The translations under genes were made by a program, and so were the position numbers. Shown in pieces: positions 7,739 to 15,827 of a stretch of 46,102 nucleotides of DNA; position 1 is the first letter of the stretch, and every line of letters starts with the position of its first letter. The stretch lies in the NCBI GenBank assembly GCA_947371275.1, contig CANBOV010000010.1, positions 1-46,102 of the forward strand, in the 5' to 3' direction. Source of the stretch: Flavobacteriaceae bacterium (GTDB lineage: Bacteria; Bacteroidota; Bacteroidia; Flavobacteriales; Flavobacteriaceae). Under the pieces are notes generated by a model. The model ran no database searches and was not told the DNA's origin. It saw only the letters and a list, made by a program, of their open reading frames with translations.

Positions 7739-9367
7739 TTATTCTCCCAAAAAAGGATAGCGATAATCCTCCGGAGTAACCATAGTTTCTTTAATCGTTC
7801 TTGGCGAAACCCAACGCAATAAGTTCTGCATCGAACCGGCCTTATCATTCGTCCCCGAAGCTCTAGCACCCCCAAAAGGTTGCATACCTACAACCGCTCC
7901 CGTAGGCTTATCGTTGATATAGAAATTGCCAGCACTATTTTGTAAAGCCAAAGTTGCTTCTTCTATTGCATAACGGTCTTTACTAAAGATAGCACCGGTC
8001 AAAGCATAATCTGAAGTACCATCAACCAAAGCCAATGTTTCAGCCCATTTAGCATCCTCATAAACATATAAAGTCACTACCGGTCCAAATAATTCGGTTT
8101 CCATAGTGCTATATTTCGGATTAGTAGTAACGATAACGGTAGGCTCAATAAAATACCCCTTAGACTTGTCGTAGTTACCTCCCACAATAATCTCCGCATC
8201 AGCATCTTGCTTAGCTTGGTCAATATAACGAGCCAACTTGTCAAACGAACCCTCATGAATTACCGCCGTGATAAAGTTGCCAAAATCTTCCGGACTACCC
8301 ATTTTCATAGACTTCACATCCGTAATCAATTGTTCTTTTACCGCTGGCCACAAACTTTGTGGAATGTAAGCTCTCGAAGCTGCCGAACACTTTTGCCCCT
8401 GGAACTCAAATCCACCACGGGTAATACCTGTTACTACTTGTTTTACATTAGCACTAGGATGTGCCAATACAAAATCCTTTCCACCCGTTTCCCCCACAAT
8501 TCTAGGGTACGTTTTATAAGTATGGATGTTAGTCCCTATCTTTTTCCAAATTTCTTTAAATACAAAAGTCGAACCGGTATAATGCACGCCAGCAAAATGC
8601 GGACTAGCCAATACCGTATCCGTAATCATTACAGGATCCCCAAATACGACATTGATAACACCCTCAGGAACGCCCGCTTCTTTAAAAACATCAATGATAA
8701 TCTTAGCAGAGAACACCTGACTGTCACTAGGCTTCCATACCACGGTATTTCCCATCAAGGCAGCACTAGCGGGTAAATTAGCCGCTATAGCCGTAAAATT
8801 AAAGGGGGTAATCGCATATACAAATCCCTCCAAAGGTCTATATTCAACACGGTTCCAAACATCTGAAACCGATTTAGGTTGGTCATTATAAATCTGCGTC
8901 ATGAACGCCACATTAAAACGCAAGAAGTCAATCAACTCACATGAAGCATCAATCTCCGCTTGGAAGATGGTTTTCGATTGGGCAATCATCGTAGCTGCAT
9001 TAATTCGAGCTCGATACGGGCCCGCAATCAACTCCGCCGCTTTTAAAAAGATAGCCGCTCTTTGTTCCCAAGCCAAATTAGCCCATTTTGTGCGAGCCTC
9101 CAAAGCCGAAGCAATCGCTTGCTCAACATGTGCTTTTTCAGCCAAATGATAAGTTCCTACCACATGCTGATGATCATGAGGCGCCGTCATGGTACGGGTG
9201 TTCCCCGTACGTATTTCTTGACTGCCGATGTAATTAGGAACGTCTATAGTCTCGTTCCACATTTTTTGATAAGCGGCAAGGACCGCTGCCTTCTCAGGCG
9301 TATTTGGTGCGTATGATTTTACAGGTTCATTGACCGGAGTTGGGACATGAAAGAATCCTTTTGGCAT
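7739..9367 (-). CDS. pruA: L-glutamate gamma-semialdehyde dehydrogenase (1-pyrroline-5-carboxylate dehydrogenase)
   Basis: This 542-residue NAD-dependent aldehyde dehydrogenase does the second step of proline catabolism, oxidising glutamate semialdehyde to glutamate. The length and the N-terminal NEPVKSYAPNTPEK region match the stand-alone monofunctional P5CDH type (about 540 residues, as in eukaryotes and Bacteroidota) rather than the PutA fusion. The ALDH signatures are present: the catalytic glutamate in VGETGGKDF near 293 and the nucleophilic cysteine in FEFQGQKCSAASRAY near 329. The FGPVVTLYVYED and MQPFGGARASGTNDK segments are also typical. No proline dehydrogenase gene is adjacent. A minus-strand TACTTTTG (plus 9442-9449) about 75 bases upstream may be its -7 element. 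Monocistronic by its own terminator. Confidence 0.95.
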   Translation of the reverse strand: MPKGFFHVPTPVNEPVKSYAPNTPEKAAVLAAYQKMWNETIDVPNYIGSQEIRTGNTRTMTAPHDHQHVVGTYHLAEKAHVEQAIASALEARTKWANLAWEQRAAIFLKAAELIAGPYRARINAATMIAQSKTIFQAEIDASCELIDFLRFNVAFMTQIYNDQPKSVSDVWNRVEYRPLEGFVYAITPFNFTAIAANLPASAALMGNTVVWKPSDSQVFSAKIIIDVFKEAGVPEGVINVVFGDPVMITDTVLASPHFAGVHYTGSTFVFKEIWKKIGTNIHTYKTYPRIVGETGGKDFVLAHPSANVKQVVTGITRGGFEFQGQKCSAASRAYIPQSLWPAVKEQLITDVKSMKMGSPEDFGNFITAVIHEGSFDKLARYIDQAKQDADAEIIVGGNYDKSKGYFIEPTVIVTTNPKYSTMETELFGPVVTLYVYEDAKWAETLALVDGTSDYALTGAIFSKDRYAIEEATLALQNSAGNFYINDKPTGAVVGMQPFGGARASGTNDKAGSMQNLLRWVSPRTIKETMVTPEDYRYPFLGE

Positions 9368-9492
9368 AATATAAAAAGATTAAATGGGTTAGTACAGTTC
9401 TAAATAAAAGAGCCTTCTATTGAGAATCTTTAATTTGAACACAAAAGTACAAAGGAATTTTTGAATTATTTATAAGAAAGGAACCCAAAAAC

Positions 9493-9879
9493 TTAATTCA
9501 ATGCAAAAGGTGCACTAAGTTTAAAAGCCGGAACAATTACTTTAAAAGTCTTGGTGCTGGTAAAGTTGATCATGTTAAAATACCCACTCATAGCCCCAAA
9601 AGGAGAAGACAATAAACAACCCGAATTATAAGTGTGTTTTTCCCCAGGCTTCAATACGGGTTTTTTTCCAACCACGCCTTCACCATCAACAACCTCGATT
9701 TCATTCAAAGAATCTAAGATCTCCCAATGACGTGTATTCAGTTGAACCGAATCTTTACTATGGTTTTCAATAGTAATCTCATAACTAAAGGCAAAATGGA
9801 TCTTGTAGTTTTTGAAGTAAGTCCCTTCAAAACTAGTCAATACAGAAATCTTAATGCCTCTCGTTATTTGTGAAACCAT
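9493..9879 (-). CDS. apaG: ApaG domain protein
   Basis: This 128-residue protein is of the usual ApaG/DUF525 length and should fold as a small immunoglobulin-like beta-sandwich. Family features are the N-terminal VTRGI-like start (VSQITRGIKISVLTSFEG), the FAFSYEITIENHSKDSVQLNTRHWEI strand pair, the GVVGKKPVLKPGEKHTYNSGC segment, and the GAMSGYFNMI motif. In enteric bacteria apaG mutants have a cobalt-resistance/magnesium efflux phenotype, but the biochemical role is unsettled. It lies between pruA and the T9SS plug gene, all on the minus strand, with gaps above 70 bases, so co-transcription is uncertain. Confidence 0.93.
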   Translation of the reverse strand: MVSQITRGIKISVLTSFEGTYFKNYKIHFAFSYEITIENHSKDSVQLNTRHWEILDSLNEIEVVDGEGVVGKKPVLKPGEKHTYNSGCLLSSPFGAMSGYFNMINFTSTKTFKVIVPAFKLSAPFALN

Positions 9880-9953
9880 TTGGGTTTTATTGTTTTATGT
9901 TGTCAAATTTACAAAAATTACCATTCGCATTGTAAATTTCATGTTATCTTTTG

Positions 9954-11204
9954 TTAGTTAGTAATGTCTACAGAACTAGCAATACCCTTTCCAATTATGC
10001 GATCGTAGCGCTGATTGTTTTCTTTGTAATAAACCAACACAAAATAATTGTTCTCCGTTTGGAAAAAATTGCCGTCAACCGCATTTTCCTCATCTATTTT
10101 TTTAGTGCTATCGGCAATTACATATTGATAATTGGTAAAGCCTTGCTTAACCATGATCGCTTTTTCATAGACACCTCGTTCTGCATTGTAGTCCATTTTG
10201 TTTTCGTCTGTCAGCGCATAATTGTTAAACATACCGTTCACATAAAGGTTACCTTTCCCATAATAATTAGGTGCCGATAAGGTAAAAAAGATCCAAGAAT
10301 AATCAGCTTCTACATCATTGTTTTCGGCAGCGAGCTTTTGGATAAGATAGTTTCCATCAATATCAGGATAATAGGTGTAAGGTTTGTTTCCCCTCGCTTC
10401 ATTAGTATACAAATGGGCATTGTAAAGGCCGCCTTTAGAATCAATCGCAGCAATACTGTTGTTAGCCGCTCTAATGTTTTTATTCTCAAAAAACAGAAAC
10501 TCATTGCCTCCCCAAAACTGCGTTTCCCCATCGTATTTATAAATCAAATCATTCCCAATAGTATATTGAGGCTTAATATTAGTAATCGCATTGTCAAACT
10601 TCCCATTCTGCATCAAGAGTACTTTAATGTTGGTAAGCGGACTCTGGAAATTAATGGTGGCCGACTTAATAGCAAAATCCAAATTCTGCTTCTGATTATA
10701 AACCGTTAAATTTCGAGCGCGTTTTACTTGTACCGGCACCGAAACTAAGTTTTCATAAATGATAAACTTCTTAGAAAAAACCACTTCCTTGTCTTCGTTC
10801 AAAATCTTTAAAACATAATTACCACTCACCCGCAATTGAGTAAGTCGGTTAGGTAGCGTCAATCGGTAATGAGAATAGGTCTGTAAGGTGTTAAAGGAAT
10901 TAGTATAGTCTTGTATTCTTTGATCATCAAAACCATTTAAATATTCATTTCTAGAAAGCTGCGAGGGCTTCCAGTCATAATCACAATGGGTCAGAGTGTA
11001 ATAATAATTAGCCTCAGTGCCATACAAGTCGTCAAACTGTAGTTGAAAGGGATCATCCAACTGAAAAACAGGAATTGCATTTTGCCCATTCTGAACAAAA
11101 GATATCGTCTTAATATTAAACGGAGGAGGAACTTCTACTTCTGCTTGTGAAAAGGATAGCAGAGAAAGTAATAAAAAACACAAAGAGACTGACTTTTTTA
11201 ACAT
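9954..11204 (-). CDS. Type IX secretion system plug protein (DUF5103)
   Basis: This 416-residue protein has a signal peptide (KSVSLCFLLLSLLSFSQA) and the DUF5103 features, a family since renamed T9SS plug protein. Features seen include the early IKTISFVQNGQNAIPVFQLDDPFQLQFDDL segment, YYYTLTHCDYDW, NEYLNGFDDQRIQDY and the later GNLYVNGMFNNYALTDENKMDY. In Flavobacterium johnsoniae the plug is known to occupy the periplasmic side of the SprA translocon pore when no cargo shuttle is bound, which keeps the outer membrane sealed. It stands alone, about 75 bases from its neighbours, with no other translocon gene nearby. The family call is firm; its role here is by analogy. Confidence 0.9.
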   Translation of the reverse strand: MLKKSVSLCFLLLSLLSFSQAEVEVPPPFNIKTISFVQNGQNAIPVFQLDDPFQLQFDDLYGTEANYYYTLTHCDYDWKPSQLSRNEYLNGFDDQRIQDYTNSFNTLQTYSHYRLTLPNRLTQLRVSGNYVLKILNEDKEVVFSKKFIIYENLVSVPVQVKRARNLTVYNQKQNLDFAIKSATINFQSPLTNIKVLLMQNGKFDNAITNIKPQYTIGNDLIYKYDGETQFWGGNEFLFFENKNIRAANNSIAAIDSKGGLYNAHLYTNEARGNKPYTYYPDIDGNYLIQKLAAENNDVEADYSWIFFTLSAPNYYGKGNLYVNGMFNNYALTDENKMDYNAERGVYEKAIMVKQGFTNYQYVIADSTKKIDEENAVDGNFFQTENNYFVLVYYKENNQRYDRIIGKGIASSVDITN

Positions 11205-11270
11205 ATGTTTTGAATAGGAGTAGTAAAGATATTAAAATTTACTTACTAAAATTAGGCCAAAACTTAGTTT

Positions 11271-12041
11271 TTACTTAAAACAAACCGGAATGATCTCTCC
11301 TTTGGCTAAGCAATATTGCTCCACCAGGGTTGCGGGAATTTTATTTGTGTAATCTTCTTCCGTTACCTGGAATCCAATGCTTCTCAATTTGTCAAAATAG
11401 TCTCTACCATAAACGCGCACATGGTCATACTGCCCAAAGATTTTAGCCCGCTCTTTTTGGTCAACGATGCTGTCATCCGAAAAGGTTACGGCTCTTGATA
11501 AATCTTGGGGAATCTGAAAGATCCCCATGCCTCCGGGTTTTAATACACGATACAATTCTTGCATCGCTTTAGTGTCATCGGGTATGTGCTCTAAAACGTG
11601 ATTGCAAAAGAGTATATCATAACTATTGTCTTCAAAGGGTAAATTGCAAATGTCCGCCTTAACATCGGCCAACGGACTTAGCAAATCGGTGGTGGTATAC
11701 TCAATGTTGGATTGCTTCTTAAAGCGCTTGTAAAACTCTTGCTCAGGTGCAAAGTGCAACACCTTCTTTTTGGCGGATGAGGTAAAGAAATCGGTTTCAT
11801 TTTGTAAATACAACCACAATAAACGATGCCGTTCCAAAGATAAAGTGCTTGGCGACAATACATTATTCCGCTGATTTCCATAACCATAAGGTAAAAACAT
11901 CCTGAAACTTTTACCATCAATAGGATCCGTAAAGCGATTGCCCTTTAACAACAAAGCCAATATAGGCCGTACCACGATACTCAATCGTATTAGGATGGGT
12001 CTCGGAATCGTATTTAAAATGAACTTGAATATTTTTTTCAT
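11271..12041 (-). CDS. Class I SAM-dependent methyltransferase
   Basis: This 256-residue protein carries a Methyltransf_11-type Rossmann fold. Visible are KVLHFAPEQEF (motif I region, about residue 90), TTTDLLSPLADVKADICNLPFEDNSYD, FCNHVLEHIPDD (post-I/II) and YRVLKPGGMGIFQIPQ (motif III). The glycine-rich loop of motif I is replaced by HFAPEQ, an atypical SAM-binding loop. Its ATG overlaps the map stop codon by one base (TAATG), so it is translated by coupling after methionine aminopeptidase. The substrate is unknown; the tight link to map does not by itself show that it modifies proteins. The N-terminus (IPRPILIRLSIVVRPILALLL) is hydrophobic and may associate with membrane. Confidence 0.8.
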   Translation of the reverse strand: MKKIFKFILNTIPRPILIRLSIVVRPILALLLKGNRFTDPIDGKSFRMFLPYGYGNQRNNVLSPSTLSLERHRLLWLYLQNETDFFTSSAKKKVLHFAPEQEFYKRFKKQSNIEYTTTDLLSPLADVKADICNLPFEDNSYDILFCNHVLEHIPDDTKAMQELYRVLKPGGMGIFQIPQDLSRAVTFSDDSIVDQKERAKIFGQYDHVRVYGRDYFDKLRSIGFQVTEEDYTNKIPATLVEQYCLAKGEIIPVCFK

Positions 12042-12859
12042 TATAGGACTATTGGGTTTTTACGGAATTCCGCCTCCTCATTACTCTCAATTCCCAACGC
12101 TTTATATACATAAGCAAATGTGGAAAGCAACTCGGGCTTACCGTCTACTAAGGCCACATCATGCTCAAAATGTGCACTCGGTTTTCCATCAGCCGTCAAG
12201 ATCGTCCAACCGTCTTTCAATTGCTTTATGTTTTTAGTTCCCATATTAATCATCGGCTCTATCGCCACAACCATACCTTCTACAAATAATTTTCCCCGAC
12301 CTCTTTTACCATAATTCGGCATTTCTGGGTCTTCGTGCATTTTAGTGCCCAATCCATGTCCTACAAGTTCACGCACTACGCCATAACCATGTGCTTCGGT
12401 ATATTTCTGGATGGCATTACCCACATCTTCTACTCGATTACCTAATCTGAATTCCCGAATGCCGACATATAAACTTTCTTTTGTAACTTGTAGTAACTTT
12501 TTAACTTCAGGAGCCACGTCTCCAATCTCAAAAGAATACGCATGGTCCCCATAAAAACCGTTTTTCAAGGCACCACAATCCACAGAGATGACATCGCCTT
12601 CTAGCAGGGGAACATTGTTTGGAATTCCATGAACTACTTGCGCATTCGGACTAACACAAAGTGAATTGGGAAAGCCATACATGCCCAAGAATCCCGGTTC
12701 TGCACCATGGTCTCTAATGAAAGCTTCAGCCAGTTTGTCTAAGTACAGGGTGGTCACACCTGGTTTTATTTCAGAGGCAATCATGCCTAAGGTTTTCGAT
12801 ACAATTAAAGCACTTTCGCGCATCAATTCAATTTCTTCTCTTGTTTTTGGGATAATCAT
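12041..12859 (-). CDS. map: Type I methionine aminopeptidase
   Basis: Map removes the initiator methionine from nascent proteins in the cytoplasm. The five metal ligands and key histidines are visible: VHGIPNN (His), ISVDCGALKNGFYGDHAYSF (two Asp), VGHGLGTKMHEDPEMPNYG (His and His), VVAIEPMIN (Glu) and HFEHDVALVDGKPE (Glu). I chose the ATG at 12859, giving MIIPKTREEIELMRESA as in relatives (272 residues). An ATG three codons upstream (12868) is possible. No N-terminal zinc-binding SH3-binding extension is present. It is followed with a one-base overlap by a SAM-dependent methyltransferase gene. A minus-strand TACTTTTG at plus 12910-12917 may be its -7 element. Confidence 0.96.
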   Translation of the reverse strand: MIIPKTREEIELMRESALIVSKTLGMIASEIKPGVTTLYLDKLAEAFIRDHGAEPGFLGMYGFPNSLCVSPNAQVVHGIPNNVPLLEGDVISVDCGALKNGFYGDHAYSFEIGDVAPEVKKLLQVTKESLYVGIREFRLGNRVEDVGNAIQKYTEAHGYGVVRELVGHGLGTKMHEDPEMPNYGKRGRGKLFVEGMVVAIEPMINMGTKNIKQLKDGWTILTADGKPSAHFEHDVALVDGKPELLSTFAYVYKALGIESNEEAEFRKNPIVL

Positions 12860-12990
12860 GTTATTCAATTTAACTTTCTTCCATGCAATAGTTGCCTTTG
12901 GATGGTTGGCAAAAGTACAATTTTATACTGATTTTGAATAATCAACAAGGACAAATGAGTTTTATCATGTTTTTCCTTAACTTTCAGAAT

Positions 12991-12998
12991 TAACTTTG
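12991..12998 (+). promoter_or_regulatory. Probable -7 element of the acetyl-CoA hydrolase gene
   Basis: TAACTTTG matches TAnnTTTG and ends 15 bases before ATG 13014. The last three bases are the TTG that forms a false upstream start codon. No clear TTG at -33. Confidence 0.45.
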
Positions 12999-13013
12999 TT
13001 TAAAAGTTTAGTT

Positions 13014-14282
13014 ATGAGCAAATATGTTACCGCAGCAGAAGCTGTAAAAGTAGTGAAGTCTGACGACCGCGTGTACGTTCAGGCAGCAGCGGCAGCGCCC
13101 ACCATTTTGACAAAGGCACTCACCGAAAGAGCCGCCGAATTACGCAATGTAGAGGTCTGTCATTTACATACAGAAGGAGAAGCTCCCTATGCAAATCCCG
13201 CATTAGCAGCTAGTTTTCACGTAAATTCATTTTTTATCGGAGGAAATGTGCGTCACACATTAAAAGCCGGTAATGGTTCGTATACCCCGGTTTTTTTAAG
13301 CGAGTTACCACACTTGTTTAGAAAAAACGTCTTGCCTATCGATGTAGCCTTTATTCATGTTTCGCCACCCGATAGGCACGGGTATTGTTCCCTAGGGGTA
13401 TCGGTTGAAGCTACTTTAGCAGCGATAGAAAATGCCAAACTTGTAATTGCACAAGTCAATCCGCAGATGCCACGAACCTTTGGAGACGGAATCATTCATG
13501 TCGATGAAATTGATTATTTGGTGGAAGTGAATACGCCCATCTATTCTCATGAGGAAATTCCCTTTACCAAAGAAGAAGAACGAATTGGGGAATATGTTGC
13601 CTCTCTTATTGACGACCGAAGTACCTTGCAGATGGGAATTGGTTCTATTCCTAACGCAGCCTTGAGCAAACTCAAAAACCATAAAGATTTAGGATTACAC
13701 ACCGAAATGTTCTCCGATGGGGTAATCGATTTAATCGAAAGCGATGTAATTAATTGTAACTATAAAGGCACTTTAAGAGGCCGAGTACTAGCCACCTTTT
13801 TGATAGGGTCTAAACGTTTATACGATTTTGTCAATGACAATCCGTTCATAGAAATGAAAGAGTCTTCTATGGTAAACGATACTGCCCGTATACGTAAGAA
13901 CCCAAAAATGGTGGCTATTAACTCGGCAATTGAAGTGGATGTAACCGGTCAAGTATGTGCCGATTCTATAGGAGCAAACATGTATTCTGGTGTAGGTGGA
14001 CAAATGGACTTTATCAGAGGGGCCTCCTTAAGCGAAGGCGGAAAAGCAATCATTGCGCTACCGTCCATCACCAAAAGAGGAGAAAGCCGCATAGTACCTT
14101 ACCTAAAACAAGGAGCGGGAGTCGTTTCTACGCGCTCGCATGTGCAATACATCATCACAGAATATGGCATAGCCGATTTATATGGTAAAACCTTAAGACA
14201 AAGAGTAACCGAAATGGTCAGAATAGCACATCCTACACATCAAGAAAGTATAGAAAGAGCCTATTATGAAATGTTGCATTAG
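13014..14282 (+). CDS. Acetyl-CoA hydrolase/CoA-transferase family protein
   Basis: This 422-residue protein belongs to the acetyl-CoA hydrolase/transferase family, which includes 4-hydroxybutyrate CoA-transferase and succinyl-CoA:acetate CoA-transferase. Features are TEGEAPYANP near 60, HVSPPDRHGYCSLGVSVE, MGIGSIPNA near 204, the segment LHTEMFSDGVIDL that holds the probable catalytic glutamate, and YSGVGGQMDFIRGA plus ITEYGIADLYG near the C-terminus. It would swap CoA between short acyl-CoAs, or hydrolyse acetyl-CoA; sequence alone does not tell which. I chose ATG 13014 (MSKYVTAAEAVKVV); a TTG at 12996 falls inside a promoter element. It is divergent from map and stands alone, ending at a bidirectional terminator. 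Confidence 0.9.
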   Translation: MSKYVTAAEAVKVVKSDDRVYVQAAAAAPTILTKALTERAAELRNVEVCHLHTEGEAPYANPALAASFHVNSFFIGGNVRHTLKAGNGSYTPVFLSELPHLFRKNVLPIDVAFIHVSPPDRHGYCSLGVSVEATLAAIENAKLVIAQVNPQMPRTFGDGIIHVDEIDYLVEVNTPIYSHEEIPFTKEEERIGEYVASLIDDRSTLQMGIGSIPNAALSKLKNHKDLGLHTEMFSDGVIDLIESDVINCNYKGTLRGRVLATFLIGSKRLYDFVNDNPFIEMKESSMVNDTARIRKNPKMVAINSAIEVDVTGQVCADSIGANMYSGVGGQMDFIRGASLSEGGKAIIALPSITKRGESRIVPYLKQGAGVVSTRSHVQYIITEYGIADLYGKTLRQRVTEMVRIAHPTHQESIERAYYEMLH

Positions 14283-14321
14283 TGACCGCTCCCTGTTAGA
14301 GATAATAGTAGTAAAGGATAT

Positions 14322-14350
14322 AAAAAAGCCCCTCATTGAGGGGTTTCTTT
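14322..14350. terminator. Bidirectional terminator
   Basis: CCCCTC (14329-14334) pairs with GAGGGG (14338-14343) around ATT, with an A tract before and TTTCTTTATT after. It separates the convergent acetyl-CoA hydrolase and LRR genes. Confidence 0.85.
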
Positions 14351-15770
14351 ATTCTTTCACAAATGTAGCAGTCGCACTACCGCTGTCGGTTGTCACTTTG
14401 ATAAAATAAGTCCCTGTTTTTAAATTACAAACATCTAAGGTAGCTGCTGTTTCATTACAAACTATGGTAGTAATCCTTTGCCCCAAAGGATTGTATAGGG
14501 TAATGGAGTTTATTTTTTGAATACCATTCAGCACAAGTTGCAAACTATTTTGAACCGGATCAGGATAGACCTTTAGGCAAGAGGAAATCGTATTAAGGGA
14601 GGTGCCCAAATTACACAAGGAACTCAACTGACAATTGGTATAGCCATATTGGCTAATAAGATTCTGCACCGTAACTATTTGATCACCATCGGCACATACA
14701 TTCAAAAGATTAGGATTATTTGAGAAATCCAAAAAAGGTTCGTTACTGCCGTTTTTAATATTTAAATAAGCTAAGGGTGTAAGGTCATGACAGTTCAATA
14801 CCGAAAGCGATGGAAGACTACTAACATCTAAGGAGGCTATTGCATTATAACTGCAATCTAAAACGGCTAAACTCGGTAAGTCAGTAAAAGTAATGGAGGG
14901 GATGAGGTTATTATGGCAATACACTGATTGTAAATCAGCCAAACTAGTAAACTCAAACGGATTGCTAATTTGATTATGCTCGCAATTTAAAAGCACCAAC
15001 TGGTTTAAAGGATTCAAGTCCAATGAAGTGATTTGATTGTTAGAGCAGTTAAGAGTAGTGATGGCATTTAATCCAGTTAAATCTAGTGCCGTAAGTTGAT
15101 TATAAGAACAGTTTAAGGAAGTTAAGTTTACCAAAGCACTCAAATCTAAACTACTGAATTGGTTTGATTGACAGCCCAAATCGGTAAGCTGAGTCAAGTT
15201 GCTGAGGTTTATATCCGTCAATTGATTGTAATCAAAGTTTAACGATTGAAGATTGTTCAAAGTACTAAGATTCAAAACCGTAAGAAAGTTAAACCGGCAA
15301 CTAATGTTTTGTAAACTGCTAGCATTGGCAAAATTAATCTGGGTGAGTATGTTCTCGGCACATTCTAAGGTAGTCAGATGGGTTAATCCTGTTAAGTCTA
15401 AAGTTGGGATTAGGTTGAGACTACAGTAAAGTGATTTAAGATTAAGTAAAGTGCCTACATTCAGCGAAGGAATATGGTTTTGATTGCAATTAAGGGTCCG
15501 AAGATTTGTAAAATATTCAATACCGGTAATATCATGGATATTGGCAATAGAAACATTCAAACTGGTGACTTGAAGGGCTTCGCTAATTTCAATCTCGTTG
15601 TTATTGTTGATGTCTATTTGTATCGGAGTCATGCCATTTACCGCGATGCTATTAGCCGCACTAGCAGCCAATAATTTGGCTTTAAAATCAGCATCAGGGA
15701 TGTTTATGATTTGCGCCGTAGTGGTTATAGCCACAAGGACAAGTGCCAATAGGGTATATAGTTTTTTCAT
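14349..15770 (-). CDS. T9SS-secreted leucine-rich-repeat protein
   Basis: This 473-residue protein has a signal peptide (MKKLYTLLALVLVAITTTAQ). It then has an N-terminal cap (IPDADFKAKLLAA, typical of Bacteroidota LRR surface proteins). From about residue 89 to 340 there are twelve leucine-rich repeats of about 21 residues with consensus LxxLxCxxNQLTxLDLxxLxx. Eleven of the twelve carry Cys at the variable position; the fifth has Phe. The C-terminal about 70 residues (VYPDPVQNSLQLVL to SGSATATFVKE) form a type A T9SS sorting domain. It is likely a cell-surface or secreted binding protein resembling internalin-type repeats; the ligand is unknown. No partner gene is adjacent. Confidence 0.88.
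   Translation of the reverse strand: MKKLYTLLALVLVAITTTAQIINIPDADFKAKLLAASAANSIAVNGMTPIQIDINNNNEIEISEALQVTSLNVSIANIHDITGIEYFTNLRTLNCNQNHIPSLNVGTLLNLKSLYCSLNLIPTLDLTGLTHLTTLECAENILTQINFANASSLQNISCRFNFLTVLNLSTLNNLQSLNFDYNQLTDINLSNLTQLTDLGCQSNQFSSLDLSALVNLTSLNCSYNQLTALDLTGLNAITTLNCSNNQITSLDLNPLNQLVLLNCEHNQISNPFEFTSLADLQSVYCHNNLIPSITFTDLPSLAVLDCSYNAIASLDVSSLPSLSVLNCHDLTPLAYLNIKNGSNEPFLDFSNNPNLLNVCADGDQIVTVQNLISQYGYTNCQLSSLCNLGTSLNTISSCLKVYPDPVQNSLQLVLNGIQKINSITLYNPLGQRITTIVCNETAATLDVCNLKTGTYFIKVTTDSGSATATFVKE
14751..15506 (-). repeat. Twelve leucine-rich repeats of about 21 codons
   Basis: The repeats lie within the T9SS LRR gene and are protein-level repeats with period about 63 bases. They are not exact DNA copies, which suggests an old, selected array rather than recent expansion. 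Limits are approximate. Confidence 0.8.
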
Positions 15771-15797
15771 AAAATGGTGTTGGACAAATATAACATA

Positions 15798-15826
15798 AAA
15801 AAGCCCCTTAAAATAGGGGCTTTAAT
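15798..15826 (-). terminator. Rho-independent terminator of gpmI
   Basis: AAAGCCCC (15800-15807) pairs with GGGGCTTT (15816-15823) around an 8-base loop, followed on the minus strand by TTTATGTTATA. It lies immediately past the gpmI stop. Confidence 0.8.
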
Positions 15827-15827
15827 T

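Noticed and set aside
8207..8776. Plus-strand ORF of 189 codons inside pruA
   Set aside because: It is the antisense shadow of a well-conserved aldehyde dehydrogenase; its composition follows from pruA codons.
12996..13013. TTG start for the acetyl-CoA hydrolase gene
   Set aside because: It is the end of the -7-like TAACTTTG; the ATG at 13014 gives a family-like N-terminus.
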